From Pseudomonadota bacterium (lineage in GTDB: Bacteria; Desulfobacterota; Desulfobulbia; Desulfobulbales; SURF-16): a stretch of DNA of 15,453 nucleotides. The notes under the pieces were generated by a model. The model was given only the letters and a program-made list of their open reading frames with translations. It searched no databases and was not told the DNA's origin. Shown piece after piece: positions 14,231-15,453 of the stretch (positions are counted from its first letter, which is position 1; the number at the start of each line of letters is the position of its first letter). The translations under genes and the position numbers were made by a program. The stretch is taken from contig JAUVQZ010000040.1 in NCBI GenBank assembly GCA_030597865.1, positions 1-15,453 on the forward strand, given 5' to 3'.

Positions 14231-14926
14231 ATGAATTCGTCATTTCTCGAGATACGGCAGGTGGGCAAGGTGTTTTCACCGGGCCAGGATGTTGAGGTCA
14301 AGGCCCTTGCCCATATCGATCTCAGCATCGCCAGGGGAGAGTTTGCCGTCCTGTCCGGGCCTTCCGGCAGTGGTAAGACCACCCTGCTTAATATCATTGG
14401 CGGTCTGGACGAGGCCAGCAGCGGTGAGGTGGTCCTGGACGGCATAGCGGTCACCGCCCTTGATGAGCAGCAGCTCTCAAGGCTGCGCCGGGATCATATC
14501 GGCTTTGTCTTCCAGGCCTATAACCTCATCCCTGTCCTCACTGGCCGCCAGAATATCGAGTATGTCATGCGCCTCCAGGGCTGGAGCCAGGAAGCCTGCG
14601 TTAAGCGAACCGCAGAGGTGGCAACCAAGCTCGACATCAGCCATCTCCTTGATAAATTGCCAAACCACCTCAGCGGCGGTCAGCAGCAGCGGGTGGCTGT
14701 GGCCCGGGCCGTGGCCAGTATGCCGAAGCTTATCCTGGCCGATGAACCCACCGCCAATCTTGACTCCAAGAGCGCTGCCAACCTCATGGATATGATGCAG
14801 CAGCTCAATGGGGACGAGGGAATCACCATTGTCTTTTCCTCCCATGACCCCCTGGTGATCTCCAAGGCCAGGCATTCCATTGTCCTGCATGACGGCGAGG
14901 TCGTTGCCAATGAGCATCTTTGCTAG
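14231..14926 (+). CDS. LolD/MacB-type ABC transporter ATP-binding protein
   Basis: A 231-residue cytoplasmic ATPase with every catalytic motif intact: Walker A GPSGSGKTT (43-51), Q-loop Gln95 in FQAYNLIP, signature LSGGQQQR (147-154), Walker B LILADE (167-172) followed by PTANLD, and H-loop His205 in SSHD. The FQAYNLIPVLTGRQNIEYVM region and PTANLDSKSA are characteristic of the LolD/MacB/FtsE branch that powers FtsX-fold permeases by mechanotransmission. It most likely energises the two permeases upstream. AGGAAGG lies five bases before ATG 14231. Its 3' end overlaps the start of the next gene, so those two are translationally linked, while a 214-bp repeat-rich gap separates it from permease 2. 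Confidence 0.96.
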   Translation: MNSSFLEIRQVGKVFSPGQDVEVKALAHIDLSIARGEFAVLSGPSGSGKTTLLNIIGGLDEASSGEVVLDGIAVTALDEQQLSRLRRDHIGFVFQAYNLIPVLTGRQNIEYVMRLQGWSQEACVKRTAEVATKLDISHLLDKLPNHLSGGQQQRVAVARAVASMPKLILADEPTANLDSKSAANLMDMMQQLNGDEGITIVFSSHDPLVISKARHSIVLHDGEVVANEHLC

Positions 14927-15453
14927 TCTCCTTGCCCTGGGCCTTTTTGCCGGCAGCCCGGAGATGGCCCTGGAGAACACCAATATTGTCAGCTACGATG
15001 AGACCCGGCAGTGGGTGGATTATAATCGTCTGCGCCTGGACCTCTCCCTGACCCACCAGAACCACAGCAATCTTTCAGCCAAGCTCATTATTGATAATGA
15101 AAACCGCTATGCGGGGCGGCCCGGCAGCCTGGTCAATGAGACCCTTATCCATCGCGGCTATCTGCAGTACAGCGGTGCAACCCATTTCTGGACCATTGGC
15201 CGGCAGCGTATTCCCTTTGGTGTTGGCCGGATCTGGAATCCCATCGATGTCTTTGACCCCATTGATTTTCAGGACAAGGAGCCGGGTGAGCGGCGCGGCG
15301 TCGAGGCCATCCATTACGAGTATGCCGTCAGCCCCCTGGCAAACCTTGAGCTGACCGGGGCCAAGGGTAAACTGGCCGCCCGCCTCAAGGGCTATCTTGA
15401 GGTGGCTGACCTGGCCCTGGTTGGCGTGTGGGACGATGGCAATGGCCGGGACA
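14889..15453 (+). CDS. Putative outer-membrane beta-barrel protein (5' part, runs off right edge)
   Basis: At least 188 codons are visible and the frame is open at the window edge. The N-terminus is a likely Sec signal peptide (MTARSLPMSIFASLLALGLF, then processing around SPEMA). The mature part shows short alternating strands with aromatic ends, such as NRLRLDLSLTHQNHSNLSAK, and the motif GRQRIPFGVGRIWNP (about 104-118) followed by IDVFDP. This resembles porin-like families of the DUF1302/alginate-export sort, in which GRQ...W.NP.D.F.P recurs; assignment to a named family is tentative. ATG 14889 gives a positively charged n-region and overlaps the ATPase gene by 38 bp. ATG 14910 follows GGCGAGG and is the alternative start, overlapping by 17 bp. 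The overlap with the ATPase gene implies co-translation and suggests that this protein is the outer-membrane end of the transport system. Confidence 0.75.
   Translation, partial: MTARSLPMSIFASLLALGLFAGSPEMALENTNIVSYDETRQWVDYNRLRLDLSLTHQNHSNLSAKLIIDNENRYAGRPGSLVNETLIHRGYLQYSGATHFWTIGRQRIPFGVGRIWNPIDVFDPIDFQDKEPGERRGVEAIHYEYAVSPLANLELTGAKGKLAARLKGYLEVADLALVGVWDDGNGRD

Noticed and set aside
1..15453. CRISPR array, tRNA, rRNA or complete insertion sequence
   Set aside because: No regularly spaced direct repeats, cloverleaf-like sequences, rRNA signatures or transposase genes were found on either strand.

Overview
The window looks like the chromosome of an anaerobic Gram-negative bacterium, most likely Desulfobacterota (Desulfobulbales-like). 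This is inference from gene content: oxygen-sensitive ThiH and a family-2 ThiF, an indolepyruvate:ferredoxin oxidoreductase, a large 7TMR-DISM hybrid kinase, and a stand-alone AICAR formyltransferase without an IMP cyclohydrolase domain. No phylogenetic marker is present to settle it.

Layout. Minus strand, 1-4734: the 5' part of iorA (runs off the left edge), preceded by a 1205-residue hybrid sensor kinase (7TMR-DISM, HisKA, HATPase, degenerate receiver, canonical receiver, HPt). Plus strand, 4958-8200: the thiazole branch of thiamine synthesis in the order thiF-thiS-thiG-thiH. After a 406-bp AT-rich gap comes the AICAR transformylase gene, ended by a clear intrinsic terminator (9937-9977). 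A DJ-1/YajL-type gene starts immediately after it.

From 10582 to the right edge is one co-directional envelope cluster: a periplasmic LolA-fold protein, two FtsX/MacB-type permeases of identical length (407 residues), a LolD/MacB-type ATPase, and an outer-membrane beta-barrel-like protein cut by the window edge. Together these suggest an ABC-driven transport line from the inner membrane through a periplasmic carrier to an outer-membrane partner. It resembles LolCDE-LolA but has a barrel candidate in place of LolB; its substrate cannot be read from the sequence.

The other striking property is the load of fold-back repeats. A 44-bp perfect palindrome supplies the last codons and stop of thiF. 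A 153-bp fold-back element separates thiG from thiH, and a related 23-nt motif recurs in opposite orientation before the AICAR transformylase gene. Two further inverted repeats sit between genes of the envelope cluster. A 34-bp perfect palindrome lies inside the kinase gene, exactly over the degenerate receiver. No CRISPR array, tRNA, rRNA or complete insertion sequence was seen.
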